A DNA stretch of 64,000 nt from Cohnella luojiensis (GCF_004564235.1 NZ_SOMN01000032.1:1-64000), one strand, 5' to 3'. Counted from the stretch's first letter, positions 24,790-34,577 are shown. Notes: generated by a model not told the origin, from the letters alone. Made by a program: numbers and translations.

Positions 24790-26478
24790 CTATGGATCAT
24801 CTCTTAATTTGCGCCGCAGCACCTTCCCGATTATCGACAAAGGAAGGCTCTCCCTGAATTCGTACTGTTTGGGAACCTTGTAAGCCGCGAGCCGGTCCCG
24901 GCACCATCGGTCCAGCTGCATTTCCGATACCTGCCAGCCCTCCTTCAGCACGATATAGGCTTTCACCGTCTCCCCGCGATATTCATCGGGCACGCCCAGA
25001 ACGGAGGCTTCCTTCACCGCGGGATGCTCGAACAAAATTTCCTCCACCTCCCGAGGGTATACATTGAATCCGCCGGCAAGGATGATGTCCTTCTTCCGAT
25101 CCATGATCGTGAAGAATCCTTCCTCGTCCATTGTCCCCAGGTCGCCCGTCCGTAACCATCCGTCCTGAAGCGCCGCTTCCGTCTCTTCGGGTCGGTTCCA
25201 ATACCCCGTCATGACTTGCGGGCCGCGAATGACGAGCTCTCCGATCTCTCCGACGGGCAGAGGGTCCAAGCTGTCTTCTCCGACGATTCTGACATCGGTG
25301 TCGGGAAGAGGCACACCGATCGAACCTGATTTACGATACCCCCAGATCGGGTTGCAATGCGATACCGGAGACGCTTCGGTTAGACCGTACCCTTCGATTA
25401 ACCGTCCGCCGGATTGCCGCTCGAACTTCTCCTGCACGTCGCGTGGCAGAGGTGCCGCACCGCTTACGCAAATTCGCACGGAGCCTAAGTCTCCTTCTTG
25501 CGTCAAAGGATGATTAAGCAACGCGATATACATCGTCGGCGCCCCCGGAAATACGGTAGGCTTACGGCGGCGAATCGTCTCAAGCACCATTTTCGGATCG
25601 AATCGCGGCACGAGAAGCAACGTTCCAGCCTTGTAGACGGCTTGGTTAAGCAATACCGTTAAGCCGAACACATGAAACATAGGCAATGCGGCCAAGTACC
25701 TTTCCTTGCCCTGCTCCATGCGATAACACCAAACCGCTACCTGCATCGTATTGGCCAGCAGATTAGCATGCGTCAGCATAACCCCTTTGGGCTTTCCGGT
25801 AGTCCCTCCCGTGTATTGAATCATTGCAAGCTCCGTGCCCGAGTCCATTTCCTCGCAAATCTCGGTTTCCTTACCGCGCCTTAACACGGTAGACCAGCGC
25901 ATTATTCCGTCTGCAGCTCTATACTTTACTTTTAGTTCCGGGTATTCCTTGCGTCGTTTAATCGGGTACAATATATTTTTCGGAAAAGGAAGCCCGTCGG
26001 ACAGCGAGGTCACGATAACGTTCTTAACCGCCGTACCCTCAATCGCTTTACTGACTCTCGGCATAAGTAAATCCAATGTAATGAGAGTCGTCGCCCCGCA
26101 ATCGACAAGCTGCGTGTGCAGCTCCCGCTCCGTATAGATGGGATTAGTCTGAACGATGACAGCCCCCGCCATCAGCCCCGCATAATAGGAGATGACCGCT
26201 TGGGGGCAATTGGGCAGCATGATGGCGACCCGCTCTCCCTTGGCAACGGGAAGCGATTTTAGGGCATTCGCCATTTTACGGCATTGGCGCAGCAGCTCCT
26301 TGTAGCTGTAACTCTTACCTAGAAAATCAATCGCTTCATGATTCGGGAACTCGCGCGCGGAATCGATCAGAACTTTGGCGATGTTGTGCTTGGGATATTC
26401 ATAAGTAGGTGACACCTGGAATGGGTAGTGCCGCAACCATGGACGTTCGCTCATCTGCGGTTCGGTATCCTCTCTCAC
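24790..26478 (-). CDS. lcfA: Long-chain fatty-acid-CoA ligase
   Basis: About 562 residues of the AMP-forming adenylate superfamily. The P-loop-like motif YTGGTTGKPKGV, the A5 motif GYGLTEASPV, the hinge GDLGTMDEEGFFTIMDRKKD and the C-terminal catalytic lysine region PLSIIGKVLRRKL are all present, so it should be active. It activates fatty acids to acyl-CoA at the membrane for beta-oxidation. The start is a GTG at 26476-26478 eight bases after TGAGGAGG; the in-frame ATG nine codons earlier lies upstream of that site and overlaps fadE. Last gene of fadN-fadA-fadE-lcfA. Confidence 0.92.
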   Translation of the reverse strand: MREDTEPQMSERPWLRHYPFQVSPTYEYPKHNIAKVLIDSAREFPNHEAIDFLGKSYSYKELLRQCRKMANALKSLPVAKGERVAIMLPNCPQAVISYYAGLMAGAVIVQTNPIYTERELHTQLVDCGATTLITLDLLMPRVSKAIEGTAVKNVIVTSLSDGLPFPKNILYPIKRRKEYPELKVKYRAADGIMRWSTVLRRGKETEICEEMDSGTELAMIQYTGGTTGKPKGVMLTHANLLANTMQVAVWCYRMEQGKERYLAALPMFHVFGLTVLLNQAVYKAGTLLLVPRFDPKMVLETIRRRKPTVFPGAPTMYIALLNHPLTQEGDLGSVRICVSGAAPLPRDVQEKFERQSGGRLIEGYGLTEASPVSHCNPIWGYRKSGSIGVPLPDTDVRIVGEDSLDPLPVGEIGELVIRGPQVMTGYWNRPEETEAALQDGWLRTGDLGTMDEEGFFTIMDRKKDIILAGGFNVYPREVEEILFEHPAVKEASVLGVPDEYRGETVKAYIVLKEGWQVSEMQLDRWCRDRLAAYKVPKQYEFRESLPLSIIGKVLRRKLRDDP

Positions 26479-26491
26479 GCTGCTTGCCTCC

Positions 26492-28285
26492 TCAGAGTCC
26501 GACATAACTTTCGGCAGAGATAACGCGGGCGGAAATTCGTTTGCGCAGGACGGATAAATCCGCCGGGTCGAATCTGAGCAGCCTCTTCAGCACGGACAGC
26601 TGCAACCGCAGATTTTCCCCTTTTTCCAATGTCGCCAGAATGGATCGCGAGCGTCGACCGGCTCTCTCGACTGCTTCCTCGGCGAATAAAGCCGTCATGT
26701 CTATTGGTTGCTGCATGCTTTGGGCTACGGTTGGTTTAAGCGCTGACTTGCGAGTTCTAAGCAGGGCGCTTTCAAGCGCATAAATATCGATCATGGCATC
26801 GGCAAGCGCTGCCACGATCTCCTGCTCTCGCTCTAGTCTTAGCCCGTGTTTCTGTACCGCAAGCCCGCCGACCATCAGGAATACTTTTTTTAATGCGGCA
26901 AGGATTTCGGTCGGTTTGGTCAAAGGGTTCAGCGCGGAAGACGATGCAGTCGAAAGAGGGGCGGGGTTCAGCAGTTCGCGTTGAAGCGCTTGGGCTCTCT
27001 CGATAAGAGGCAGCTCACCCTTTAATGCCCGCTTAAGCAGGGTTGCCGGGATTAGGAGGCGGTTAATCTCGTTGGTACCCTCGAAGATCCGGTTGATCCG
27101 GGAATCCCGGTATAGCCTCTCGATCTTATATTCTTGGATATAGCCGCAGCCTCCGTGAATCTGGACGCCCTCGTCAACGATGGCATCCATCGCCTCGGAC
27201 GCGAACACCTTGTTAATGGAGCACTCTAGAGCGTACTCCGCGATGGCTTTTGCCGCTTGCATGCCTCCCGTCGGCTGCTCTAGATCGACTTGCTCCAGCG
27301 ACTGGTCGATGAGACCGGACGTCCGGTAAACCATGCTTTCGTTAATATAGGTAAGGGTATTCATATCCGCAAGCTTGGAGGCAATCAGCGGAAACGAGGA
27401 AATCGTTTTGCCGAATTGCTTGCGCTGGTTAGCGTAGGAAGCCGATAGCTGGATAGCTTCCTTCATGCCGCCAAGGCATCCAGCCGCCAGCTTGAATCTC
27501 CCGATATTCAGAATATTGAAGGCGATCAGATGGCCTTTGCCCACTTCCCCTAGCAGATGATCGACGGGAATACGGGCATCTTCGAAATAGAGAGGACGGG
27601 TGGACGAGCCTTTAATACCCATCTTATGCTCCTCCGGTCCAATCGAGAATCCCGGAGTATCGCGCTCGACGATAAAAGCGCTGAAGTGCGTTCCGTCCAC
27701 CTTCGCATAGACGATGAACACGTCCGCGAATCCGGCATTCGTAATGTAAAGCTTGGAGCCGTTCAGAATGTAGTGACGGCCGTCCTCGGATAGGACGGCG
27801 TTCGTCCGCGCGCCAAGAGCATCCGAGCCGGAGCCCGGCTCGGTCAGGCAATAGGCGGCGATTCTTTCTCCGCTGGCCAAGCTTGGGAGCCAGCGGCTCT
27901 TCTGCTCCGGCGTACCGAAGAAGACGATGGGAAGCGTCCCGATTCCGGTATGCGCAGCTACCGAAAGCGCGAACGAAGAAGCCGGCGCTAATGTTTCCGT
28001 AAGCAGCGCCGTGCTTGTTTTATCGAGTCCCAAGCCTCCATAGGCTTCCGGTACGTCCGCGCCAAGAAGTCCGATTTCTCCGGCCTTGCGCATGAATTGC
28101 ACCGTTAATTCATAGTCCAGCTTCTCGATCTCGGCGTCGCGGGGCTTGATATCCCGCTCCACGAAAGCGCGAACCGTCTCGGCTAGCATGATCTGTTCCT
28201 CCGTGAAATCCTCCGGCGTCACGATCTGATCCGGCTCTGCGTCATCCACTACGAATCTGCCGCCGCCCCCTGCAGGTTTAGACAT
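26492..28285 (-). CDS. fadE: Acyl-CoA dehydrogenase
   Basis: About 597 residues, the long Firmicute FadE/YusJ type with a C-terminal extension past the usual 380-residue core. Signatures: AYCLTEPGSGSDALGARTNA (FAD and substrate contact), the IEGTNEI-like loop RIFEGTNEINRLLIPATLLK, and IHGGCGYIQEYKIERLYRD. The catalytic Glu would be in the segment NRIFEGTNE. It makes the first oxidation of beta-oxidation and passes electrons to an electron transfer flavoprotein, for which FixAB in this window is one possible partner. Start: ATG at 28283-28285 with AAAGGAGG; the frame is open further upstream without a site. Confidence 0.93.
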   Translation of the reverse strand: MSKPAGGGGRFVVDDAEPDQIVTPEDFTEEQIMLAETVRAFVERDIKPRDAEIEKLDYELTVQFMRKAGEIGLLGADVPEAYGGLGLDKTSTALLTETLAPASSFALSVAAHTGIGTLPIVFFGTPEQKSRWLPSLASGERIAAYCLTEPGSGSDALGARTNAVLSEDGRHYILNGSKLYITNAGFADVFIVYAKVDGTHFSAFIVERDTPGFSIGPEEHKMGIKGSSTRPLYFEDARIPVDHLLGEVGKGHLIAFNILNIGRFKLAAGCLGGMKEAIQLSASYANQRKQFGKTISSFPLIASKLADMNTLTYINESMVYRTSGLIDQSLEQVDLEQPTGGMQAAKAIAEYALECSINKVFASEAMDAIVDEGVQIHGGCGYIQEYKIERLYRDSRINRIFEGTNEINRLLIPATLLKRALKGELPLIERAQALQRELLNPAPLSTASSSALNPLTKPTEILAALKKVFLMVGGLAVQKHGLRLEREQEIVAALADAMIDIYALESALLRTRKSALKPTVAQSMQQPIDMTALFAEEAVERAGRRSRSILATLEKGENLRLQLSVLKRLLRFDPADLSVLRKRISARVISAESYVGL

Positions 28286-28322
28286 CGTGCGCCACCTCCT
28301 TTCCGGGGAATGAAAAACCGAA

Positions 28323-29510
28323 CTATTCAACCTCGAAAACTCCCGCCGCCCCCATTCCGCCGCCAACGCACATCGTGACCACTCCGTATCCGCCGCCAAG
28401 CCTCAGCAGCTCATGCAGCAAAGTAACCGTTAGCTTAGCTCCCGTGCAGCCTAGCGGATGGCCGAGCGCGATGCCTCCCCCATTGACATTGACAAGCTCC
28501 GGGTCTATTTCTAGCCTGTCGATGACCGGTATGCATTGCGCGGCAAAGGCTTCGTTGATTTCCCAGAGAGAAATCTGCTCGGTCGCGAGTTTCGCTTGCT
28601 TCAGCGCCTTGGGAACGGCTTCTATAGGACCGAGTCCCATGATCTCCGGTTGGATTCCCGCGGCAGCATATGCCCGAAATACCGCCATAGGCTGAATACC
28701 TAGACTTTCGGCTTTCTCTCTGCTCATAAGGACGACCGCCGCGGCCCCGTCGCTGAAAGGCGAAGAATTGCCCGCGGTAACCGTTCCGTTTAACGCGAAG
28801 GATGGCTTGAGGGTCGATAGAATCTCTTCGGAGGTATCCGGCCGGACGCATTCGTCTTTGGAAATGGTCAGGGATTGGCTTTGCAACTGACCCGTCGATG
28901 GGTTAATTGCGGTCGTCGTTGTTAGGAGAGGGGTTATCTCCTCTTGGAAGCGTCCCGCAGCCGCAGCCTGCGCGGCTTTGCGATGGCTATCCGACGCGAA
29001 GCGGTCCTGCATCTCCCTGCTGATTCCGCAGCGCTTGGCGACAAGCTCCGCCGTATGCCCCACGCCCATGTAGGCGGTTGGCATCGCATCCCAGAGACCG
29101 GGGTGCGGAGAAAGCTTGAAGCCGGTCATCGGGATCCGGCTCATGCTTTCCACACCGCCGGCTACGACCGTGTCGGCCATCCCGCACTGAATGGCGGCGG
29201 CAGCCTGGGCGATTGCCTGAAGGCCCGATGCGCAGAACCGGTTCACGGTGACCGCAGGAACCTGGACGGGAAACCCGGCATGCAGCGTCAGCAGCCGGGC
29301 AACGTTAAGTCCTTGCTCACCTTCCGGCATCGCGCAGCCGATGATGACGTCGTCAATGCCGGACGGGTGTAATCCCGGCACACGCTTGACCGCCTCGCGC
29401 AGCACCGCGGCGCCAAGGTCTTCCGGTCGGGTTTGCGCGAAGCCGCCCTTCTTCCCCCGGCCAACCGCCGTGCGTACCGCCGAGACGATGACGGCTTCTC
29501 TGCCAGTCAT
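28323..29510 (-). CDS. fadA: Acetyl-CoA C-acyltransferase (thiolase)
   Basis: A 395-residue thiolase with complete catalytic set: nucleophile C93 in VNRFCASGLQAI, H351 in IALGHPLGCTGAK and C381 in TMCVGGGMGAAG. The GGVESMSRIPM and NGTVTAGNSSPFSDGAAAV stretches are typical of degradative thiolases (FadA). It cleaves 3-ketoacyl-CoA to acetyl-CoA plus a shortened acyl-CoA. It lies 38 bases upstream of fadE and 291 bases downstream of fadN, the gap holding a hairpin repeat array. Confidence 0.95.
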   Translation of the reverse strand: MTGREAVIVSAVRTAVGRGKKGGFAQTRPEDLGAAVLREAVKRVPGLHPSGIDDVIIGCAMPEGEQGLNVARLLTLHAGFPVQVPAVTVNRFCASGLQAIAQAAAAIQCGMADTVVAGGVESMSRIPMTGFKLSPHPGLWDAMPTAYMGVGHTAELVAKRCGISREMQDRFASDSHRKAAQAAAAGRFQEEITPLLTTTTAINPSTGQLQSQSLTISKDECVRPDTSEEILSTLKPSFALNGTVTAGNSSPFSDGAAAVVLMSREKAESLGIQPMAVFRAYAAAGIQPEIMGLGPIEAVPKALKQAKLATEQISLWEINEAFAAQCIPVIDRLEIDPELVNVNGGGIALGHPLGCTGAKLTVTLLHELLRLGGGYGVVTMCVGGGMGAAGVFEVE

Positions 29511-29558
29511 GGCATTCCCCTCCTTGTTGCGATCGACTGCTAGCCGCCCCCGAGTGTG

Positions 29559-29738
29559 CCTAGGGCATTTTATTGACCTTCATGCGCCTTGCCTATCACA
29601 TTTCCATTCGCCCAGGGTAATTTTTTGGCCTTCATACAACGCCACTACCGTCACTCTCCAGCACCAAGGTCACTTTTTAGCCTTGGCGTCCTTCAACTAA
29701 AGTCGTTCTCCAACATCAAGGCTAATTTATGGCCTTGA
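29559..29738 (-). repeat. Four degenerate 52-bp hairpin repeats between fadN and fadA
   Basis: Hairpins start near 29560, 29612, 29664 and 29716, each 52 bases after the last. The clearest are CCAAGGTCACTTTTTAGCC paired to CCTTGG and TCAAGGCTAATTTATGG paired to CCTTGA; the first two have decayed arms. They occupy the only long gap in the fad operon. Confidence 0.7.
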
Positions 29739-29801
29739 TAGCAGGGTATTGGTTGGTTTGGTGTCCGTCATAGTCGCTTTTTGCGACGATGGGAGGCACA
29801 A

Positions 29802-32144
29802 TCAGTTGCGAAGCGGCTTGCCGGTGGCGAGCATCTGCCGCATGCGGGCTTGCGTGAGCGGTTCGCCGCATAGGCTGAGGAACGCTTCCCGTTCCAGGTC
29901 GAGCAGATGCTGCTCGGGGATGGCCATCCCCGCCGGAACGTCTCCCCCGGCGAGAACACCCGCCAGCTTACCGGCAATCTTAGCGTCGTGATCCGATATA
30001 TAGCCGCTGCGCCGCATAGAGGAGACGCCCAGCTTCAACAGGGTCGCTGCCTCTCGGCCGCCAACTCTGACCTGCCGATCCGCGTCGGGAACCGCGTAAC
30101 CGCGACGATCCAGCTCCAGTACCGCGTTTTTCGCTTCGGCAATCCTCGTTTCTTCTCGCATCGAGACCCCGTCGCCAGACCTCCAGTAACCAAGCCTCTT
30201 CGCATGATGGCCGCTCTCCGATACTTTGGCCAACGCGATCGTCTCGAACATCTGGGAGATCGGCGACGTCACGTCATCCAATCCGGCTGCTTCCGCGCGA
30301 TCCTGCGCTAGAACGGCAGCGGCCAAACATCCGCCTCCTGCCGGAATTAATCCAACCCCCGTCTCCACAAGTCCGAAGTACGTTTCCGCGGCAAACAAAA
30401 TCCTATCCGAGGGAAGGCACGCTTCCACTCCTCCTCCCAAGGTCATCCGATGCGGCGCCGCCACGACCGGGCGCGGCATAACGCGAAGCGATTGCATGCT
30501 CATCTGAAACTCCCGGATGATAAGGTCGATTTCCTCCCATTCCCCGTTTTCCGCTTCCATTAGCAGCAGCATGAGATTGGCCCCGACGCAGAAATTCCGG
30601 CCTTCGTTGGCGAGCACTAGCCCTCGCCAGTTGCGGTCTACCTCCTCGGAAGCCTGGCGAATAGCGGATAGCACTCCGGGGCCTATCGCATTATGCGGAG
30701 AATGAAACTCTAGACATGCCACGTCATCCCCAAGATCGATCAAGCTCGCGCCATCCGCGGCGAAGACGGTCCTCCCTCGATCGCGCAGCATGCCTAAAGA
30801 TAGTACCTCCGGCCTTTCCTCCACGAACTTGTAATGGCCTTGCGAATAATGAAACACGCTTCCCGCTTTCCGCACGTAGAAAGTCCCGGAGCCCTTATCC
30901 AGCAAAGAAGCTACCGGCGCCGGAACGGCCTTCCCCCTCTCCTCCAGCTTAGATGCCGTTACCGCCACTCCAAGGGAATCCCACGTTTCGAAAGGGCCTT
31001 CCTCCCAGTTAAAGCCCCATTTCATCGCTTGGTCGATTTCCAATACGGTATCCGCGATCTCGCCGAGCTTCTCGGCAGAGTAACAGAGAGTAGCCTCCAG
31101 CACGTCGCGGGCAAACGCAGCCAACCGGTCCTCATCAGCCGCCTCCAGCAATGCCTGCAATTTGGCCGAAGTTCCTTTCGCCATTTTGGCTGCTTCCAAC
31201 GCATGCGAGGCTGGTTTCCTACGCGAACCATAAGTCATCGTGGCGGGGTCAAGCACTTGTATCCGGTCCTTGCTTCTTTCGGCGTCATTTTTGCGGTAGA
31301 AGCCTCCTCCGCTTTTTTCCCCGAGCCACCCCCTCGATACGAGCTCTTCGACGATCGCGGGCGCGGCGAAAGCCGCAGCCTCAAGCGGATCCGTTATGTT
31401 CTCCCTTACATTGCGGCACACGTGCAGAATTGTATCCAGACCGACCAAATCCAACGTTCGAAAGGTAGCGCTCTTAGGCCGCCCCAACAACGGACCGGTT
31501 ACGGCATCTACTTCGTCTACCGTCAAACCGTGCTTTTCCATCGCTTGAAGCGCCACCAGCATGGAATACGTTCCGATCCGGTTCGCGATGAAGTTGGGCG
31601 TGTCTTTGGCGATGACCACTCCTTTGCCTAGCCGATCTTGGCAAAACCGCGAAACATCGGCAACAGCCTGCGTATCCGTATCCCGGCAAGGAACGATTTC
31701 AAGCAGCTTCATATAGCGTGGCGGGTTGAAAAAATGCGTCACCATCGCATGCCGGCGACACGCCTCCCCGCACACCGAGGTCACTTCATTAATCGATAAA
31801 CCCGAGGTGTTGCTGCTGACGATCATTCCCGGTCTCCATACGGAGTCGATCCTTTTCCACACGCTGTGCTTTACGTCTAATTTTTCGGAGACTGCTTCGA
31901 TTACCCAATCGCACTCCGACAATTGCGCCAAGTCCCGATCCAGATCCCCGGCCCGAATACGCGCCGCGAATGCCGGATCGTACAGAGGCGACGGCTTCGT
32001 CTCCTTCAGCCTGGCAATCCCCTTGACCGCCAGCCCCTCTAGATCCAGCAGCAGGCACGGAATACCGGCATTCGCTAAGTGAGCAGCAATGGCTGAACCC
32101 ATTACCCCCGCTCCGATCACAGCCGCTTTCCGCACATTCCACAA
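29802..32144 (-). CDS. fadN: 3-hydroxyacyl-CoA dehydrogenase / enoyl-CoA hydratase
   Basis: A 780-residue bifunctional enzyme in the Firmicute FadN order. The dehydrogenase comes first: NAD-binding AAVIGAGVMGSAIAAHLANAG at residues 8-28 and FNPPRYMKLLEIVPCRDT with the catalytic-type HFFNP motif at about residues 138-152. The enoyl-CoA hydratase domain follows near residues 470-650 with RNFCVGANLMLLL and MTLGGGVEACLPSDRILFAA forming the oxyanion hole. It carries out hydration and the second oxidation of beta-oxidation. The start is TTG with AAAGGAG upstream. First gene of the fad operon; I found no clear FadR-type operator in the upstream 230 bases. Confidence 0.94.
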   Translation of the reverse strand: MWNVRKAAVIGAGVMGSAIAAHLANAGIPCLLLDLEGLAVKGIARLKETKPSPLYDPAFAARIRAGDLDRDLAQLSECDWVIEAVSEKLDVKHSVWKRIDSVWRPGMIVSSNTSGLSINEVTSVCGEACRRHAMVTHFFNPPRYMKLLEIVPCRDTDTQAVADVSRFCQDRLGKGVVIAKDTPNFIANRIGTYSMLVALQAMEKHGLTVDEVDAVTGPLLGRPKSATFRTLDLVGLDTILHVCRNVRENITDPLEAAAFAAPAIVEELVSRGWLGEKSGGGFYRKNDAERSKDRIQVLDPATMTYGSRRKPASHALEAAKMAKGTSAKLQALLEAADEDRLAAFARDVLEATLCYSAEKLGEIADTVLEIDQAMKWGFNWEEGPFETWDSLGVAVTASKLEERGKAVPAPVASLLDKGSGTFYVRKAGSVFHYSQGHYKFVEERPEVLSLGMLRDRGRTVFAADGASLIDLGDDVACLEFHSPHNAIGPGVLSAIRQASEEVDRNWRGLVLANEGRNFCVGANLMLLLMEAENGEWEEIDLIIREFQMSMQSLRVMPRPVVAAPHRMTLGGGVEACLPSDRILFAAETYFGLVETGVGLIPAGGGCLAAAVLAQDRAEAAGLDDVTSPISQMFETIALAKVSESGHHAKRLGYWRSGDGVSMREETRIAEAKNAVLELDRRGYAVPDADRQVRVGGREAATLLKLGVSSMRRSGYISDHDAKIAGKLAGVLAGGDVPAGMAIPEQHLLDLEREAFLSLCGEPLTQARMRQMLATGKPLRN

Positions 32145-32336
32145 TCTGCCTCACTCCTTTCGGCGTTTTCTCCTCGCTATTTAGGAAGCATCGCTCCAAA
32201 GAACACCCATTTAATCGACTTCATATTCGTAAATTTATTCCTACGCCTGCCCTGCATATGCTCATCTCGGCAAAAAAGGACACGCAACACCGGGAACGGG
32301 CGCGAATCCGCTTTCAAAGGAAACGATAGAGACGCA

Positions 32337-32366
32337 AAAAGAGACGCGCCCAGGGCACGCCTCTTT
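32337..32366 (-). terminator. Terminator after the stalk-domain gene
   Basis: Minus strand GAGGCGTGCCC and GCGCGTCTC form a stem with TTTTT following. Confidence 0.7.
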
Positions 32367-32378
32367 TCCGCTTACTAT

Positions 32379-33569
32379 TTATACCGGCTCGTTGGACAAG
32401 ATTACCGCTTCGGCTTGCAGAAGCCATTTCCCGTCGACCTTGTTGACTTCGTTTAGGAGGACGCTCTTCAATTTCGATTTCTGGCCGTTCGCTTCGACCT
32501 CGGTGGTCGTGGAGGCTAACAGGATGGCTTTGTTCGTTCCGTCATATTCCACGATCGTCCATTGGTCAGCGGTTACGGTCATGACGGACGTCTTGAAGAA
32601 TTCCTCCAGCGATTTTTTCAACACTTCTTTGTCCGGGAAGTCAACGAGCGTAGCCGCATATGCTTCAACGTTCTTCTCGTTGGCGGCTTTTATTTGATCC
32701 GCGAAGACCTGTCCGATCGCCGATTTCTCCGCGTCCGGAACGGCAACCGACTGTTCGAATAAACCCGGAATGTTCGTGTATTCCATGGCTAAAACTTCTA
32801 CGTTGTATATTTTCCAAGATCCGTCCTTGGCCTTGTGCAAGGTGTAACGGCTTTGAGATTTATTATCCGGGAAGAAGTCGCCGCTAACCTTCTTGGTATC
32901 TTCGACGAGTACGGCAACGGCTGCCGTATCCGAGTAGGATTCGATGTATTTGCCTTCGATGACGGTCTTCGTCTTCGTGCTGTTCCAATTTTCTTCCGCT
33001 TCTTCAATATTCAGCAGGGCATCATCGGAGAGCAAAGCCTTAAATCCAGCCTTATCATCGGCCGCTTCTATCAGAAGCAGCTTGTTGAACAGCTCGTACA
33101 CGGCCGCTCTCTGCTCGGGCGTTGGTCCCTGATAGACGATGGATATCGATTTGCTTTTACCGTTCCATGTCACCTTGTGGTTCGTTAGCAATCCCGCAAA
33201 CCTTACTCCGACCATTGTTTGTCCATTATGCTCGATGATTTCGCCGGTGCTTTGTACCATCTCGCCGTTGACGAAGCTCATGTCTGCGCCTATGGCAGCT
33301 TCGATCTGGAAGTCCTCGCCCGTCGCCAGGAAGGATTTGGTCGTCGGGTCGAACTGCGTCTCATAACCTAGCTGATTGAACAGCACCTCGTACTCTACGA
33401 AAACTTTGCCTTTTTGCACCAGCAATCCGGTCTTGAAATCGACGGCCTTTCCGTACACGACTACTTTAACCGTGCTCGATTTACCGGCTTCGGCTGCGGC
33501 AGCGGATGCGGTACCCGCCAAGGAAAACGCAAGAACGATACATGCCAATAGGGATATCAAACGTTTCAA
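32379..33569 (-). CDS. Secreted copper-amine-oxidase-like stalk-domain protein with NTF2-like repeats
   Basis: A 396-residue secreted protein: signal peptide ending near TASAAAA (residue 25). Residues 35-145 form the N-terminal 'stalk' domain common in Paenibacillus (VVVYGKAVDFKTGLLVQKGK, FVEYEVLFNQLGYE, KSKSISIVYQG). Then come two related alpha+beta segments of about 115 residues (around 150-265 and 275-396), each with a helix of ten residues or more, a SDDALL/LVDFPDKE-like turn and strands with IVEYDGTNKAILLA; they look like SnoaL/NTF2-type domains. Role unknown, likely at the cell wall. It is monocistronic with its own terminator. Confidence 0.8.
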   Translation of the reverse strand: MKRLISLLACIVLAFSLAGTASAAAAEAGKSSTVKVVVYGKAVDFKTGLLVQKGKVFVEYEVLFNQLGYETQFDPTTKSFLATGEDFQIEAAIGADMSFVNGEMVQSTGEIIEHNGQTMVGVRFAGLLTNHKVTWNGKSKSISIVYQGPTPEQRAAVYELFNKLLLIEAADDKAGFKALLSDDALLNIEEAEENWNSTKTKTVIEGKYIESYSDTAAVAVLVEDTKKVSGDFFPDNKSQSRYTLHKAKDGSWKIYNVEVLAMEYTNIPGLFEQSVAVPDAEKSAIGQVFADQIKAANEKNVEAYAATLVDFPDKEVLKKSLEEFFKTSVMTVTADQWTIVEYDGTNKAILLASTTTEVEANGQKSKLKSVLLNEVNKVDGKWLLQAEAVILSNEPV

Positions 33570-33667
33570 GCCAACACCAGCTTCCTTATTATGTCATTGC
33601 CTCTCTCTAATCTATTCTATTTCACCTTCTTAATTCAAGTATTAATAGAATCATTTATGATGCGATC

Positions 33668-34231
33668 TCAACCAATCATTTGCTGCAGATCCTCAAGCGT
33701 AGGCTTCTTGAACTTCACCTTCACTTCTCCGTCTCCCCATATAAGATCATCGATTTTTAATAACTTAGGCAGTTCCTCCCCGATTGGGATGACCCGGTCC
33801 GAGAACATGGAATCGGGCAACGTTATCCCTTTCATCTTTGCCTTCTCGACGGTAGCGACCACGTTCGGGTTGTCCCAGCGAAGGCGGTAAGTGATCGCTA
33901 ACCCGGCTGAGATTCGGTTTTTCCAAATAATATTCAGATCTGCTTGCAGAAGCTCCCCATCTAAAGTGAAGTTAGCGCCCGTTACGATAACGTCCTTCTC
34001 GACTTGCGGATTTTCAGCTATCGACTTCTTGGCTAGATTATTCAGGTCCTCCGAAGTCAAAATCATCTCGGGAGATAACCTGCGCACCATACTAATCGCC
34101 CGCTGCTCCAGCGGTACTTGCTCGTAAGCCAAATCCAGCTGTTGATCCGGTTTGACATAATACAGAGCACCTACTCCCGCAATAACGATAAGAAATGCAA
34201 ATAGGAACAATCCGATAAATAATTTTTTCAT
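33668..34231 (-). CDS. Membrane-anchored hypothetical protein (YpmS-like size and layout)
   Basis: A 187-residue protein starting MKKLFIGLFLFAFLIVIAGV, an uncleaved signal anchor, followed by an extracytoplasmic domain of alternating strands with ILTSEDLNNLAKKSIAENP and a C-terminal GEVKVKFKKPTLEDLQQMIG. Length and layout resemble YpmS/DUF2140-like lipid- or wall-interacting proteins but the match is weak. AAAGGGG before the ATG at 34229-34231 sets the start; nine codons of open frame lie upstream. It is divergent from the T-box leader of ilvA. Confidence 0.65.
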   Translation of the reverse strand: MKKLFIGLFLFAFLIVIAGVGALYYVKPDQQLDLAYEQVPLEQRAISMVRRLSPEMILTSEDLNNLAKKSIAENPQVEKDVIVTGANFTLDGELLQADLNIIWKNRISAGLAITYRLRWDNPNVVATVEKAKMKGITLPDSMFSDRVIPIGEELPKLLKIDDLIWGDGEVKVKFKKPTLEDLQQMIG

Positions 34232-34265
34232 AGGGATCCCCTTTATAAAAAATGGCATTCAACGA

Positions 34266-34294
34266 TTGACTTCCGGGTCAAGGAAGCGTATAAC
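34266..34294 (+). promoter_or_regulatory. Sigma-A promoter of the ilvA T-box transcript
   Basis: -35 TTGACT (34266-34271), 17-base spacer, -10 TATAAC (34289-34294). Confidence 0.7.
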
Positions 34295-34300
34295 AGGAGG

Positions 34301-34577
34301 TATATTCAATGACGGGAACACATTGCTTGCCCCTTCAATCTCCAGAGAGTCGGCGATTTGCTGCAAGTCGACGATTGAAGCCCAGGACAATATCCTCCCC
34401 GAGAAGCGGCGCCGAAACCTAAACGTAAGCGCCGACGGTTTCCCCCGTTACGGGACGTCGTATACACACTATACGACACGCGAGCGCCTAACGTTGCACC
34501 CTGCGAGGATGCAAGGTTCGGAACGAGGGTGGTACCACGGATGACAATCCGTCCCTTTTACGGGGCGGTTTTTTTAT
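34301..34577 (+). promoter_or_regulatory. T-box riboswitch upstream of ilvA
   Basis: The T-box sequence AGGGTGGTACCACGG is at 34526-34540, followed by a terminator (CCGTCCC, TTTTAC, GGGGCGG and seven T, to 34576). Upstream lies stem I with the AGAGAG and TTGCTGCAAG elements at 34335-34362. A likely specifier is ATC (isoleucine) at 34392-34394 within ACAATATCCTC. Uncharged tRNA-Ile would stabilise the antiterminator and allow ilvA expression. The specifier assignment is tentative. Confidence 0.88.

Noticed and set aside
28944-29372. Antisense open frame of about 140 codons over fadA
   Set aside because: It lies fully within a thiolase gene with complete catalytic residues. Rich in Arg and Gly as expected from an antisense frame.
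30834-31631. 265-codon open frame antisense to fadN
   Set aside because: No ribosome site; the fadN frame has clear domains; composition is typical of antisense.
32145-32336. FadR-type operator upstream of fadN
   Set aside because: No dyad close to the TGAATGA-type site of Bacillus FadR was found.
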